Counted from the first letter of the stretch, positions 51,200 through 60,149 are shown. The stretch: DNA of 64,000 bases from Bacillota bacterium (GCA_023406895.1 JAEXTV010000024.1:19065-83064), one strand, 5' to 3'. The notes: generated by a model from the sequence alone, not told the origin. Numbers and translations are program-made.

Positions 51200-51673
51200 C
51201 TAGACCTTTACTGTCTTAATTCTGAGTGTCCCCTGATCAACCGTTATCAGGCCGACCGTCGCAGGATATGAGCGCGGTTCGCCGAGGCTGCCCGGGTTAT
51301 ACAGGCAAATACCGTCCGTATATTGCTCCGTGGGGGTATGCGTATGCCCGAATAGCGCGGCCTGCGCATCTTTCTCCTGCGCGTAAAGCTTGAGCCCGAG
51401 CAGCGATGATTTAACACTCTGTTTATGCCCGTGAACCAGCAGGAACTTTACACCTTCAACCGATAGCACCAATTCCGCTTCGGCTGTGGAATTCAAATCA
51501 CAGTTGCCGCGCACGTTGTAAACAGGCTTGTTCGTCAAAGTTCGGATATAATCGGCGTCGCGGCTGGTATCTCCCAAATGATAAATCATATCTGCCTCGG
51601 GAAAACGGTGAACCGCCGCCGCCATTTTGATTTTTACGCCGTGGGTATCGCTGATCACAAGTATTGTCTTCAT
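51200..51673 (-). CDS. YfcE/MJ0936-type metallophosphoesterase
   Basis: The 157-residue protein carries all metal motifs: SDTHG (8-12), YHLGDTSRD, VRGNCD, LVHGHKQS and FGHTHTP. It is a two-metal phosphodiesterase with broad in vitro activity. It follows rdgB by 3 bp, matching the Bacillus order gerM-rph-ysnA-ysnB, where ysnB is this family. Confidence 0.9.
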   Translation of the reverse strand: MKTILVISDTHGVKIKMAAAVHRFPEADMIYHLGDTSRDADYIRTLTNKPVYNVRGNCDLNSTAEAELVLSVEGVKFLLVHGHKQSVKSSLLGLKLYAQEKDAQAALFGHTHTPTEQYTDGICLYNPGSLGEPRSYPATVGLITVDQGTLRIKTVKV

Positions 51674-51676
51674 TGG

Positions 51677-52264
51677 CTATAGAGACTGTTCGGACAGCTT
51701 TTTTTGCAGCGCCGAAAGAGCCCGTGCGCGATGGCTCAGGCTGTTTTTGATTTCAGCGGGAATTTCGGCAAAGGTTTGTCCAAGGTCTGGCACAAAAAAC
51801 AACGGATCGTAGCCAAACCCGCCTTTTCCTGAAGGGGCCTGCGCAATCACGCCGCACACCTCGCCGCGCGCCGTCGTCACTTTATCGCCGGATACGAGCG
51901 CCACAACACTCACAAACCGCGCGCCCCGGTTTTGAATACCTTCAAGGCTTTTCAGCAGTTTCTCATTGTTCTGTTCATCCGTGGCATCTTCGCCCGCATA
52001 CCGCGCAGAATAGATGCCCGGCGCGCCGTTCAGCGCGTCCACGCATAGCCCTGAATCGTCAGCCAGCGCGTCACAACCGGCCACCTCGGCTGCTTCGCGT
52101 GCCTTCTTGACCGCGTTGGCCTCAAAGCTGTCCCCGTCCTCCACAACGTCGAGGCTGATGCCGGCATCCTTGAGCGATACGACTTCGTCGTAAAAGCTTC
52201 CGAGTATCGCCTTAATTTCCCTGACCTTGCCCTGATTGTTCGTCGCTATCAACAATCTTCTCAT
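51677..52264 (-). CDS. rdgB: XTP/dITP pyrophosphatase (RdgB/HAM1)
   Basis: The 195-residue protein starts MRRLLIATNNQGKVREIKAIL with the substrate-binding TNNxxK. It contains ADDSGLCVDALNGAPGIYSARYAG and GKGGFGYDPLFFVPD. It hydrolyses deaminated purine triphosphates (ITP, dITP, XTP) to keep them out of nucleic acids. Its ATG overlaps the rph stop. Confidence 0.95.
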   Translation of the reverse strand: MRRLLIATNNQGKVREIKAILGSFYDEVVSLKDAGISLDVVEDGDSFEANAVKKAREAAEVAGCDALADDSGLCVDALNGAPGIYSARYAGEDATDEQNNEKLLKSLEGIQNRGARFVSVVALVSGDKVTTARGEVCGVIAQAPSGKGGFGYDPLFFVPDLGQTFAEIPAEIKNSLSHRARALSALQKKLSEQSL

Positions 52265-52974
52265 CCGCGAAGCGCTTCCTCCTGTATCTTTCGTATCTGT
52301 GAGATGCCATGTGCCGCGAGACCCAGCAGCTCGCCGAACTGCTCCGGCGCAATCGGGTGCTTTTCGCCCGTGCCCTGCACCTCTATAAAGCCGCCCTCAT
52401 GCGACATCACCACGTTCACATCTGCCTCGGCGCGGCTGTCTTCCTCAAAATTCAAATCGAGCACGCATGTCCCGTCCACAATGCCGCAGCTAACCGCCGC
52501 GATACCGTTCATAACCGGTGATTCAATGATCAGGCCGTCTTTTATCATTCTCTCCACGCATTCACAGAGCGCGACGTAGCTGCCCGTGATGGCGGCAGTG
52601 CGTGTACCGCCGTCGGCATCCAGCACGTCGCAGTCAATATGGATGGTGAGACCGGGCATTCGGCCCAAATCCAGCGCACAGCGCAGGCTCCGTCCAATCA
52701 GCCGTCCGATTTCGGTGCTGCGCCCGTCGGGCCGTTTGGATTCCCTCGGCTTGCGCGTCGGCGTGCTGGCGGGCAGCATCGCATATTCAGCCGTCAGCCA
52801 GCCCTTGACCGCGTTATCGAGAAACGGCGGCACGCCCGTCTCGTACATGGCCGTGCAGAGCACCGTGGTGCCGCCCCATGAGACCAGCGCGCTGCCGTGC
52901 GCGTTTTTTAAGTATGTTTTCTGAATCATTAAAGGCCGCAGCTGCTGCGCGGCGCGGCCATCCGCTCTTTTCAT
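52261..52974 (-). CDS. rph: Ribonuclease PH
   Basis: The 237-residue phosphorolytic 3'-5' exonuclease trims tRNA 3' ends. It has the RADGRAAQQLRP start, RKPRESKRPDGRSTEIGRLIGRSLRCALDL with the basic substrate site, and CDVLDADGGTRTAAITGSYVAL with active-site acids. It lies 15 bp after gerM. Confidence 0.95.
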   Translation of the reverse strand: MKRADGRAAQQLRPLMIQKTYLKNAHGSALVSWGGTTVLCTAMYETGVPPFLDNAVKGWLTAEYAMLPASTPTRKPRESKRPDGRSTEIGRLIGRSLRCALDLGRMPGLTIHIDCDVLDADGGTRTAAITGSYVALCECVERMIKDGLIIESPVMNGIAAVSCGIVDGTCVLDLNFEEDSRAEADVNVVMSHEGGFIEVQGTGEKHPIAPEQFGELLGLAAHGISQIRKIQEEALRG

Positions 52975-52989
52975 TCGTTTTCTATTCCT

Positions 52990-53946
52990 TTATTCGAGTG
53001 TATTCACAAACTCCGGCGTAGCCATTGTTGTTTGAGACGTGGAAGTGTATTCCTTGCCATCCACCAGTATACGCACTTCATCGATATTGTCAAACTGCAT
53101 CAGTGTGAGTATGATACTGCGCATCAGCGCTTTTTCCTGCTCGGGTTTATCCTTCACCTTCTCAAGCTGCTTGGAGAAATTGATCGATGCCACACCGTTA
53201 TCATCCACCGTTACACCGAGCAGTTCCGTGTCTTCGGGGAACGCGCTTCTCAGGCCACCCTGGCCGGGCCCTTTCACAAGCTCGCTCATGGCCGCAAAAG
53301 CGTCCGCATCGCCGCCCACATATTTCGTGACGGGCACAATGGCTGTTCCGGCTTCGTTCTCAAAATAGAGCAGCAGCTTGGAGGCATCATTTTCGTCTGA
53401 ATTCGAGCCGATTACATTGAGGTCAAACGTTTCAAACGCCGCGCTGATGTCTGTTCCAAGAGGCAGCGCATCGGTGCAGCCTTCCTGGCTGATTTTGACC
53501 TTGTCTATCGTGGGGAATTCCGTCAGCGTGTTGACAAGCGCCACCACCTTGCTCATTTCATCCACGGCATCCTTGCCCTTAATGGCGTCGCTGCTGAGTT
53601 CAATGGTTGCGATGCCGTCTGAGATGGATAGGCTGAGCTGCGTGCCTTCCGATAGCACCGGATTGAGCCCCAAGTATTCCATCTGAGCGTCCGTATTGGA
53701 ATCGGCCACCAACTCGTTCACAGTGGCTGCGCCGATGCCTTCCACCCATTCTATCTGCTTCATCACGGGCACGATATAGCCATAATCGTCCTCGAGATAA
53801 AGAACGGTATCTCTCATATTGGCGTCAGTTTCCTCTATATTGGCCGCCGGTATTTCTTCATACGGTTCTTCTTCCTTCGCGCCGCAGCCTGCAAAACCGA
53901 TCACAAGCATCACCGCAACAATTGTAGCCAATGCCTTTTTCAGCAT
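52990..53946 (-). CDS. gerM: GerM-like sporulation/germination lipoprotein
   Basis: The 318-residue protein has a lipoprotein signal (MLKKALATIVAVMLVIGFAGC). Two GerMN domains follow: about 45-170 (TVLYLEDDYGYIVPVMKQ and later LSISDGIATIELSSD) and 190-300 (LLLYFENEAGTAIVPVTKYV). GerM is needed for spore wall and germination functions in Bacillus. The ATG at 53946 has GGGGGAGG with 7-nt spacing; the earlier ATG at 53952 would be too close. It heads the gerM-rph-rdgB-phosphodiesterase operon. Confidence 0.88.
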   Translation of the reverse strand: MLKKALATIVAVMLVIGFAGCGAKEEEPYEEIPAANIEETDANMRDTVLYLEDDYGYIVPVMKQIEWVEGIGAATVNELVADSNTDAQMEYLGLNPVLSEGTQLSLSISDGIATIELSSDAIKGKDAVDEMSKVVALVNTLTEFPTIDKVKISQEGCTDALPLGTDISAAFETFDLNVIGSNSDENDASKLLLYFENEAGTAIVPVTKYVGGDADAFAAMSELVKGPGQGGLRSAFPEDTELLGVTVDDNGVASINFSKQLEKVKDKPEQEKALMRSIILTLMQFDNIDEVRILVDGKEYTSTSQTTMATPEFVNTLE

Positions 53947-54012
53947 ACCCATTCCTCCCCCTGTGTGCTTTTTTATAAGTATATTAGGGGAAATGAACGC
54001 ATATGATTGCGC

Positions 54013-54930
54013 CTAGGTTTTATTGCCCAATATAAAGCTGTTTTCGTTCCCGGCCGGGTTCACATGCACCACAACATCGATCACGGACGGATATGCGCTG
54101 CGAATGGCATCACTAACCGCGTCTGCCACCGCATGCCCCTCGTAAACGCTGATGCTCCCGTTGACTTCAACAGCCGCGTCCACGAGCAGCCCGCGGCCCA
54201 TACGCCTGCAGTGGAGCCAGCATAGCGCTTCGACGCCCGGCGTATCGGCCGCGAGAGCGCGCAGCGCGTCCATCGTTTCATCGTCGGGTGCGGCATCCAG
54301 AAGCATCCGGCTTGATTCGGTGATGATCGAGAGCGCGGTCTTCACGATCACACCGCTGATGAGTATTGCCACAACAGGCTCCGTGTAGACCGTCAGCGCC
54401 GGTATACCCGCCAATTGGCCTGTGAAAGACAACATGATGGCCAGCGCCGCGCCGGACGTCGCGAAGAGATCGTTGCGGTGATCCATCGCGTTTGTCATCA
54501 CGGCAATGGAATTCAGCCGTTTTCCCGCGGCATACGTGATTCTGAACATCACAGCCTTCACCGCGATGGACACAAGCGCTGCTGCGAGTGCCATCAGGCT
54601 TGGCTCTCCCGCTTCCCCCGCAATCATGGCATCAACCGCCTCATAAACGATGAACGCGGTTGCGGCGGCGACGACAATGCCGACAAAAAACGAAACAAGC
54701 GCTTCCATTTTACCGTGGCCGTAGTGATGATCCTTGTCTTTGGGCCTCAGCGCATAGCGAAGCCCAAGCAGCACCACAACGGTATTAACCACATCGCCCG
54801 CCGAGTTGAATGCATCGGCTTTAAGCGCTTCGCTGCCCGCCAAGTATCCCACCGTGCCCTTGAGAAGCAGCAAAGCGATGTTGCCTATAAAACAAAATGT
54901 GATAATCGAGACACCCTTGTCTTTTTGCAC
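54013..54930 (-). CDS. Cation diffusion facilitator (possible Mn-type)
   Basis: The 305-residue protein has six membrane helices (CFIGNIALLLLKGTVGYLAG onwards) and a C-terminal cytosolic ferredoxin-like domain. The transport site differs from zinc types. Helix 2 has Asn and Asp in DAFNSAGDVV and helix 5 has AMDHRNDLF, where two Asp are spaced by four. This N/D-D/D pattern recalls the manganese exporter MntE. The start is set at GTG 54930 with GGAG before it; an ATG at 54972 without a ribosome binding site is the alternative. Confidence 0.83.
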   Translation of the reverse strand: MQKDKGVSIITFCFIGNIALLLLKGTVGYLAGSEALKADAFNSAGDVVNTVVVLLGLRYALRPKDKDHHYGHGKMEALVSFFVGIVVAAATAFIVYEAVDAMIAGEAGEPSLMALAAALVSIAVKAVMFRITYAAGKRLNSIAVMTNAMDHRNDLFATSGAALAIMLSFTGQLAGIPALTVYTEPVVAILISGVIVKTALSIITESSRMLLDAAPDDETMDALRALAADTPGVEALCWLHCRRMGRGLLVDAAVEVNGSISVYEGHAVADAVSDAIRSAYPSVIDVVVHVNPAGNENSFILGNKT

Positions 54931-55027
54931 GATACAAGCTCCGCTGTGAAATACGCGTAAAAAACCGCGCATGATTATGATATCAATAATGAGCAAATAA
55001 TAAAAGGAAATTCCTTGGAGGATCCGT

Positions 55028-55483
55028 ATGAAATTCGAGGTCGTCGCCAATGTGTATGAATGGAATGACGCGAGCCTTATTGGCGCGCTTCATATTGAGC
55101 TGGGTGGCAGCCCTTTTCCCGAAAAACGCTGGGCGGGCAGCGTCAGTGAAACGTTGATTATGTGGACGGAAAATCTGATGAGCCTGCTGGAGGCGGGCCC
55201 GGGCGGCGAAGAAGAATTCTTATTTCTCGGCTCCGTATATTCATTTTCCATCCATCAGAACGGCGCAAGTCAGGCCGTGGTCAGCCTGCTGGAAAATTCG
55301 AAGCCGCAGGACAATCCCGTGTATGAGGTATCATTTTTCAGCGTTGTCAGTGCCGTTTACTTTACGATAGACACATTGATTGATGACAGCCGGTTCGACG
55401 AGGTTCAGCAGGTTAGACGGCTTAAAAACATGACTCAACGGTTAATAAAAGCATCGGAAGCGCACGGCTATCATTTCGAATAG
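55028..55483 (+). CDS. Hypothetical protein
   Basis: The 151-residue soluble protein is acidic, with alternating beta and helical stretches (MKFEVVANVYEWNDASLIGALHIELGGS, then VSFFSVVSAVYFTIDTLIDDSRF). I do not recognise a family. CCTTGGAGGATCCGT before the ATG and clean codon usage support a real gene. It is divergent from the cation facilitator, whose upstream region it shares. Confidence 0.65.
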   Translation: MKFEVVANVYEWNDASLIGALHIELGGSPFPEKRWAGSVSETLIMWTENLMSLLEAGPGGEEEFLFLGSVYSFSIHQNGASQAVVSLLENSKPQDNPVYEVSFFSVVSAVYFTIDTLIDDSRFDEVQQVRRLKNMTQRLIKASEAHGYHFE

Positions 55484-55585
55484 CCTTTTCGCCATCATAC
55501 GAAAAAGCTGCCGATAGCAGCGAAACATTTGTTTATTGTTTTCGTAAAATGAGATCGTCAAATAGCATTGGGTTTTTGATTTGAT

Positions 55586-55777
55586 TTAGTTCGGATAAGC
55601 AGTTTGTCCTGTGGCGGCGACCTCCATGACCTTGCCTGCTTTGAGCAGTTCTTTAACCTCATCCGGGGAATAGATCATCACCTGATCATCGAGACCGTCG
55701 TCCGGCGCGAACACCAGCTCGCTGTCCCATGTGCCCACAAGTTTGTAGACACGGCCCCGTTTCGTGATTATAGTCAT
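55586..55777 (-). CDS. Small conserved-looking hypothetical protein
   Basis: The 63-residue protein MTIITKRGRVYKLVGTWDSE continues with a DDGLDDQVMIYSPDEVKELLKAG stretch. The first half looks like a small beta barrel and the rest like a helix. It has a strong GGAGGAATACATTA ribosome binding site at the chosen ATG. Function is unknown. Confidence 0.6.
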   Translation of the reverse strand: MTIITKRGRVYKLVGTWDSELVFAPDDGLDDQVMIYSPDEVKELLKAGKVMEVAATGQTAYPN

Positions 55778-56061
55778 TAATGTATTCCTCCACCTATATG
55801 GTTTCATTAAGCCACTTCAGACACAAAATAGCAAGTGGTAAATTAAAGTATTGTGATAATTTTAACACTATTATCATTTTCTTGCCTTTCCGCATGAATC
55901 AGGATTGGCAAATAAATCATTTTGCTTTTTAGTTAAATATGTTTTATATCCTTGTATATGCATTGTTTTTCTCGGATTCTATATGATTGTATCGATTCCA
56001 TGTTAATCTTGGCCGTTTTCGGAGACATATATGCCAAAATATTATAAATACACTATTGTAA

Positions 56062-56382
56062 TACTCACCCGGAGTTACCGAAGAAACGCCGAACGCAAAC
56101 GTTCAGTTAAAGAATTTTGAAGAGATCAAAGATATATTCAAAAAGCAGATGTTTTACGAGCGGGTATGGAGCGTCCCAGGTATAAAAGAAAGCAATATTA
56201 CAATAAAGCGGGCCGTTCTTGGCTTGATGCGCGTTCGCATGGAGGAAGATAGATATGTGTATCTGCCGGTATGGGCTTTCATAGACGAATGGCAGACCGA
56301 CGCAGACACGGTGAAGAATCTCAGCTTTTTGACGCTGAACGCCGTGGACGGCAGCGTGATTAACAGAGAACTGGGGTATTAA
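56062..56382 (+). pseudogene. 5'-truncated remnant of a DUF6034-like lipoprotein gene
   Basis: The frame is open from just after a TAA at 56059-56061 to TAA at 56380-56382, but no start with a ribosome binding site exists. It reads NVQLKNFEEIKDIFKKQMFY, then RAVLGLMRVRMEEDRYVYLP, and ends LTLNAVDGSVINRELGY. That ending is typical of DUF6034-type clostridial lipoproteins. An AT-rich, gene-free stretch lies upstream (55778-56061). Confidence 0.55.
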
Positions 56383-56463
56383 GCAACATAGCTGATGATG
56401 TGTGGCACCGCATTCGTTGCTGCGTGCCGCCTTCTCCTTCAGGAGAAGGCTTCTATACCCAAA

Positions 56464-56893
56464 AAAGGCTCCTTTCATAAGGAGCCTTTCTGCGTCCAAA
56501 AGTAAACACTTAAACACAGAACGACACGGAGGTCGTTCACTACAGTTCATCTTGCTGTAGGGCGCGGCATCCCTGACGCGCCTTACAATTTGGCAAATGA
56601 CGGAATGAGCCGAGCGGGTCGTCCCGGAGGCCGACCCCATACCATACCCCAAAAGGCTCCCTTCATAAGGGGGCGTTCTGCGTCCAAAAGTTAACACTTA
56701 AAACAGAACGACACGGAGGTCGTTCACTACAGTGCATCGTGATGTAGTGCGCGGCATCCCTGACGCGCCTTGCAATCTTGCAAGCGATGGAATGAGTAAC
56801 CGAGCGGGTCGTCCCGAAGGCCAACCCCTACCATCCCCCAAAAGACTCCTCAAAAGGAGGCATAGTGCGTCCAAGTAAACACTTAAACACAGA
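56464..56893. repeat. Tandem repeat of about 188 bp, two units plus a partial third
   Basis: Units start at 56464, 56652 and 56841 (the last ends near 56893). Each opens with a hairpin (AAAGGCTCC...GGAGCCTTT in unit 1, decayed variants in 2 and 3). GCGTCCAAAAGT(A/T)AACACTTAAA and CAGAACGACACGGAGGTCG follow. Then come GCGCGGCATCCCTGACGCGCC and GAGCGGGTCGTCCCG. I see no coding sequence in 56383-56946. Confidence 0.8.
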
Positions 56894-56922
56894 AAAGAGC
56901 GGCACTCGTGATGCCGCTCTTT
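56890..56922 (-). terminator. Terminator of efp
   Basis: AAAGAGCGGCA (56894-56904) pairs with TGCCGCTCTTT (56912-56922), 25 bp after the efp stop on the minus strand. Confidence 0.85.
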
Positions 56923-56946
56923 ATAATGCTTATGTATGAACAATCC

Positions 56947-57504
56947 TTATGCGCGTTCCATATACTCGCCGGTACGCGTGTCCACGCGGATTCTGTCTCC
57001 CTGATTCACGAACAGCGGCACCATGATCTTCGCACCCGTTTCGAGAATGGCGGGTTTGTTGCCCGATGTGGCGGTATCGCCCTTGAAGCCGGGGTCAGTT
57101 TCCGCAATCTCGAGCTCCACAAAGTTCGGCGGTTCCACAGAGAACGCCACACCCTTAAAGAACTTGATCGTGACAGGCATGTTCTCTTTGATATAGTTGA
57201 GCGCGTCTTCCACCTGGCCGTGGTTTAAGGGCAGCTGCTCGTATGATTCGTTGTCCATAAAATAATACAGCTCGCCGTCGCTGTACAGGTATTCCATTGT
57301 CTTTGTTTCCACATGCGCTTTGGGGAACTTCTCGGACGGGTTAAACGTTCTTTCCAATACGCTTCCGGTCATAATGTTTTTTATTTTGGTGCGCACAAAC
57401 GCGGCGCCCTTTCCGGGTTTAACGTGTTGAAAATCCACTATCACCCAAACCTGACCGTCTATCTCGATTGTCAGGCCTTTTCTGAAATCTCCGGCTGAAA
57501 CCAT
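56947..57504 (-). CDS. efp: Elongation factor P
   Basis: The 185-residue protein starts MVSAGDFRKGLTIEIDGQVWVIVDFQHVKPGKGAAFVRTKIKN. The conserved loop tip PGKGAA carries the Lys that is modified or placed near the peptidyl centre. It ends GDRIRVDTRTGEYMERA. It relieves ribosome stalling at polyproline, which fits the many Pro-rich linkers encoded in this window. TGGAGGTAAAC precedes the ATG at 57504. It lies next to the M24 peptidase gene, as in Bacillus. Confidence 0.96.
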   Translation of the reverse strand: MVSAGDFRKGLTIEIDGQVWVIVDFQHVKPGKGAAFVRTKIKNIMTGSVLERTFNPSEKFPKAHVETKTMEYLYSDGELYYFMDNESYEQLPLNHGQVEDALNYIKENMPVTIKFFKGVAFSVEPPNFVELEIAETDPGFKGDTATSGNKPAILETGAKIMVPLFVNQGDRIRVDTRTGEYMERA

Positions 57505-57521
57505 GTTTACCTCCAAACAAA

Positions 57522-58577
57522 TTATAGGATTATCAGATCACGCGGCGCTGCCGTCATATTGACACTGCCGCCGTGCTTTATCACACACAAATCTTCAATG
57601 CGGACGCCGAACCGGCCCTTTAAATAGATTCCCGGCTCCACCGTTACCACCATGCCGTTCGCGAGCGTATCCGATGATATCTCATTGAGCGTCGGCGCTT
57701 CGTGGATAAACAGCCCCACGCCGTGCCCAAGCCCATGGCCGAACGCCTCGCCGTATCCGTGCTGTGCAATGTGGCTGCGTGCCGCCTTATCCGCGTCGCG
57801 CGCCGCGACACCATCCGCCAGCATTTGCAGCACGATATCGCCCGCACACTTCACTATATCATATACTTTTTGCTGCTCTTTGTCTATATCCAAAATGCCC
57901 ACCGTACGCGTAAAATCGCTGCAATACCCCTCAAATCGGCAGCCATAGTCCATCGTTAAAAGGTCGCCGGGCTGGATGCGGCGGTTTGTGGGCGTGGCGT
58001 GCGGCAGGCTCGAATTCTCTCCCGATGCCACAATCGGCGCAAACGCGCTGTCCGCGCCGTTTTTGTTCATATAGTAGACGATTTCAGCCTTAATATCCAT
58101 CTCGGTGATACCCGGACGGATCAAGCCGCACAGATGTGAAAACAGAATGTCGTTATGGCGCGCGCCTTTTGCAATCAGCGCGAGCTCGGTTTCATCCTTC
58201 ACGATGCGCTGCGCTTTGATACCGTCTGATATATCAACAACCGTATCTTCGCTGATATACGCCAAATAGTCTTTATAGGCCGTATACGAAACACCCGAGA
58301 GATCGATGCCAAGGCGCTTGCCGCTTACTTTGGCGCGCTCGAATATCGCCGCATGGCGCGCGGGGCTCTTCGTCTCGATCACGGTGAAATTTGTTTCTTT
58401 TTCCGCCTGCACCGTATAGCGTGCATCCGTAAATAGATATTTTTCGGTTGGTGTGATCAGCAGCTGGCTGCTTGATCCCGAAAAGCCCGAATAATACCGG
58501 ATATTCTCGTCCGTCGTGATCAGCGCGGCATCGGCCTTGCTTTGCGCCATGATCTCCCGCAGCTTGGCTATCCTCAT
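57522..58577 (-). CDS. M24B Xaa-Pro aminopeptidase
   Basis: The 351-residue protein has an N-terminal creatinase-like domain (LREIMAQSKADAALITTDENIRYYSGF) and a pita-bread catalytic domain. Metal ligands are visible as Asp in TMDYGC and CSDFTRTVG, His in GHGVGLFIHEAP, Glu in VTVEPGIYL and Glu in VRIEDLCVI. It removes N-terminal residues before proline. Its start overlaps the endonuclease gene stop (ATGA) and efp follows 17 bp downstream. Confidence 0.92.
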   Translation of the reverse strand: MRIAKLREIMAQSKADAALITTDENIRYYSGFSGSSSQLLITPTEKYLFTDARYTVQAEKETNFTVIETKSPARHAAIFERAKVSGKRLGIDLSGVSYTAYKDYLAYISEDTVVDISDGIKAQRIVKDETELALIAKGARHNDILFSHLCGLIRPGITEMDIKAEIVYYMNKNGADSAFAPIVASGENSSLPHATPTNRRIQPGDLLTMDYGCRFEGYCSDFTRTVGILDIDKEQQKVYDIVKCAGDIVLQMLADGVAARDADKAARSHIAQHGYGEAFGHGLGHGVGLFIHEAPTLNEISSDTLANGMVVTVEPGIYLKGRFGVRIEDLCVIKHGGSVNMTAAPRDLIIL

Positions 58578-59431
58578 CCCTTTGCCCTCGTTTCCAAATA
58601 GATGCGCTTCATCTCAACCGCATCCTCGGCCATCGTCCCGCGCGATTCGCATATCAGCGTGGGTTCAAGGCCGCGTTTGACAATCTGCGCGGCAAACGGC
58701 TCAAAATCCGGGCCGTATTTTGTTTCGGCGAACGTGCGGTGCATCTTCTCCCCCGCTGCCGTGTATTCGATACGGGCAAAATGCACATGAAACCGTTTGG
58801 CGCGCTCTCCGCCAAGACCCGATTCAAGCTTGTCCAGCACGGCCGCAAAATCCGCCTCCGAGTTGAGTGCCCCGCGGCCCCGCGCGTGCAGATGCGCAAA
58901 ATCAATCGCGGGCACGAGCCGTTCGTCCATTCTGCACAGCTCTATCACTTCATCCAGATCACCGATCTGTTTTATTCTGCCCATCGTTTCGGGACATATT
59001 TCGATATCAAAAATACCCGCTGCATCGAGCCCGTCAAGAATATCCTGCAAAGCGTTTTTGGCGTGCTCGATGGCATCATCGGCATTAAGCCTGCCAAAAG
59101 AGCCCGCGTGAAACACCACACGTTTCGCGCCCATCCAGCGAGCGGCGGTGACCGACTGCAGGAAATAACGTGCGTTGCCTTCCTGCTTTAGCGGCTCGTC
59201 CGTCGCGAGGTTGATATAGTAAGGCGCGTGCACGCTCAGCTTCACACCGTAGAGCGACGCTTTCTCGGCAATTTTTTCTGCGGCGGCTTGACCAATACGC
59301 ACCCCGCGCCCAAACGAATATTCAAAAGCATTCAGCCCCATATTGTACAGCCATTCAAACGCCTCATAGGTGTTCTTATGGCCCTGTTCATAAAAGCTGT
59401 CTGAGTTGCCTGATGGCCCAAAATAAATCAT
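58574..59431 (-). CDS. Endonuclease IV-family apurinic/apyrimidinic endonuclease
   Basis: The 285-residue TIM barrel has the zinc ligands of endonuclease IV in order: His in SVHAPYYINLAT, His in VVFHAGSFG, Glu in ICPETMGRI, Asp and His in AIDFAHLHARG, His in RFHVHFA, and Glu in LICESRG. It should cleave DNA at abasic sites. It is slightly divergent from classical Nfo, so a related isomerase role is a minor alternative. It is first in the unit with the peptidase and efp. Confidence 0.85.
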   Translation of the reverse strand: MIYFGPSGNSDSFYEQGHKNTYEAFEWLYNMGLNAFEYSFGRGVRIGQAAAEKIAEKASLYGVKLSVHAPYYINLATDEPLKQEGNARYFLQSVTAARWMGAKRVVFHAGSFGRLNADDAIEHAKNALQDILDGLDAAGIFDIEICPETMGRIKQIGDLDEVIELCRMDERLVPAIDFAHLHARGRGALNSEADFAAVLDKLESGLGGERAKRFHVHFARIEYTAAGEKMHRTFAETKYGPDFEPFAAQIVKRGLEPTLICESRGTMAEDAVEMKRIYLETRAKG

Positions 59432-59456
59432 ACGTCCATATTACGCATTGTTTTCC

Positions 59457-60149
59457 TCAAAGTCCAGAGTTTTTCGATAGCTCTTCAGCCAGTTTTGCAA
59501 TGGCTTTGCTTTCAATGCGCGATACGTACGAGCGTGAAATGCCCGTTTTGTAAGCAATTTCGCGCTGCGTCTGAGGCCGCATGCCCCCCAGTCCATAACG
59601 CATCTCGATCACGGCCTTTTCGCGCCTCGTGAGGCACTTTCCGAGCAAGCCGTACAGCTTGCCGGTCTGTATGGAGAGCTCCGCCTGCTCCGAAACGAGA
59701 TCCTCTCTCGTACCGAGGATGTCGATCAACGAAATCTCGTTGCCCTCTTTATCCACGCCGATCGGGTCGCTTAAAGATACCTCACATTTGATTTTCTTGC
59801 TGGACCGAAGCGCCATCAGCACCTCATTCTCAATGCATTTGGCCGCGTAGGTGGCAAGCTGCGTGCCCTTTTTGGGCAGAAACGAGTTCACAGCCTTGAT
59901 GAGCCCGATTGTCCCGATGGATATCAGGTCGTCGTTACTCAGTGCCGTATTCTGGTATTTCTTGACGATATGCGCCACCAAACGCAGATTGTGCTCCACG
60001 AGCTTATGCCGCGCAGCTTCATCGCCCTGAGCGCTTGCCTTCAAAAACGTTGCTTCTTCGTCTTTGCTGAGCGGTTTGGGGAACGTTTTTCCCGATAGAT
60101 ATCCCGCCAAAAACAGCAGGTCTTTAATAATACTGAAAAAATCAAACAT
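59457..60149 (-). CDS. sigK: Sporulation sigma factor K (uninterrupted)
   Basis: The 230-residue sigma factor starts with a hydrophobic pro-sequence (MFDFFSIIKDLLFLAGYLSG) followed by KTFPKPLSKDEEATFLKASA, diagnostic of SigK. Region 2 has LISIGTIGLIKAVNSFLPKKGTQLATYAAKCIENEVLM and region 4 has QREIAYKTGISRSYVSRIESKA. It drives late mother-cell genes. The gene is continuous, with no skin-type insertion. GGAGGCGCTTT precedes the ATG at 60149. Confidence 0.95.
   Translation of the reverse strand: MFDFFSIIKDLLFLAGYLSGKTFPKPLSKDEEATFLKASAQGDEAARHKLVEHNLRLVAHIVKKYQNTALSNDDLISIGTIGLIKAVNSFLPKKGTQLATYAAKCIENEVLMALRSSKKIKCEVSLSDPIGVDKEGNEISLIDILGTREDLVSEQAELSIQTGKLYGLLGKCLTRREKAVIEMRYGLGGMRPQTQREIAYKTGISRSYVSRIESKAIAKLAEELSKNSGL

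Noticed and set aside
56107..56697. 196-codon minus-strand frame across the tandem repeat
   Set aside because: It runs through repeat DNA and antisense to the remnant gene, with internally repeated sequence and no family match.
59457..60149. Skin-like element inside sigK
   Set aside because: The coding sequence is continuous through regions 2 to 4 with no insertion.
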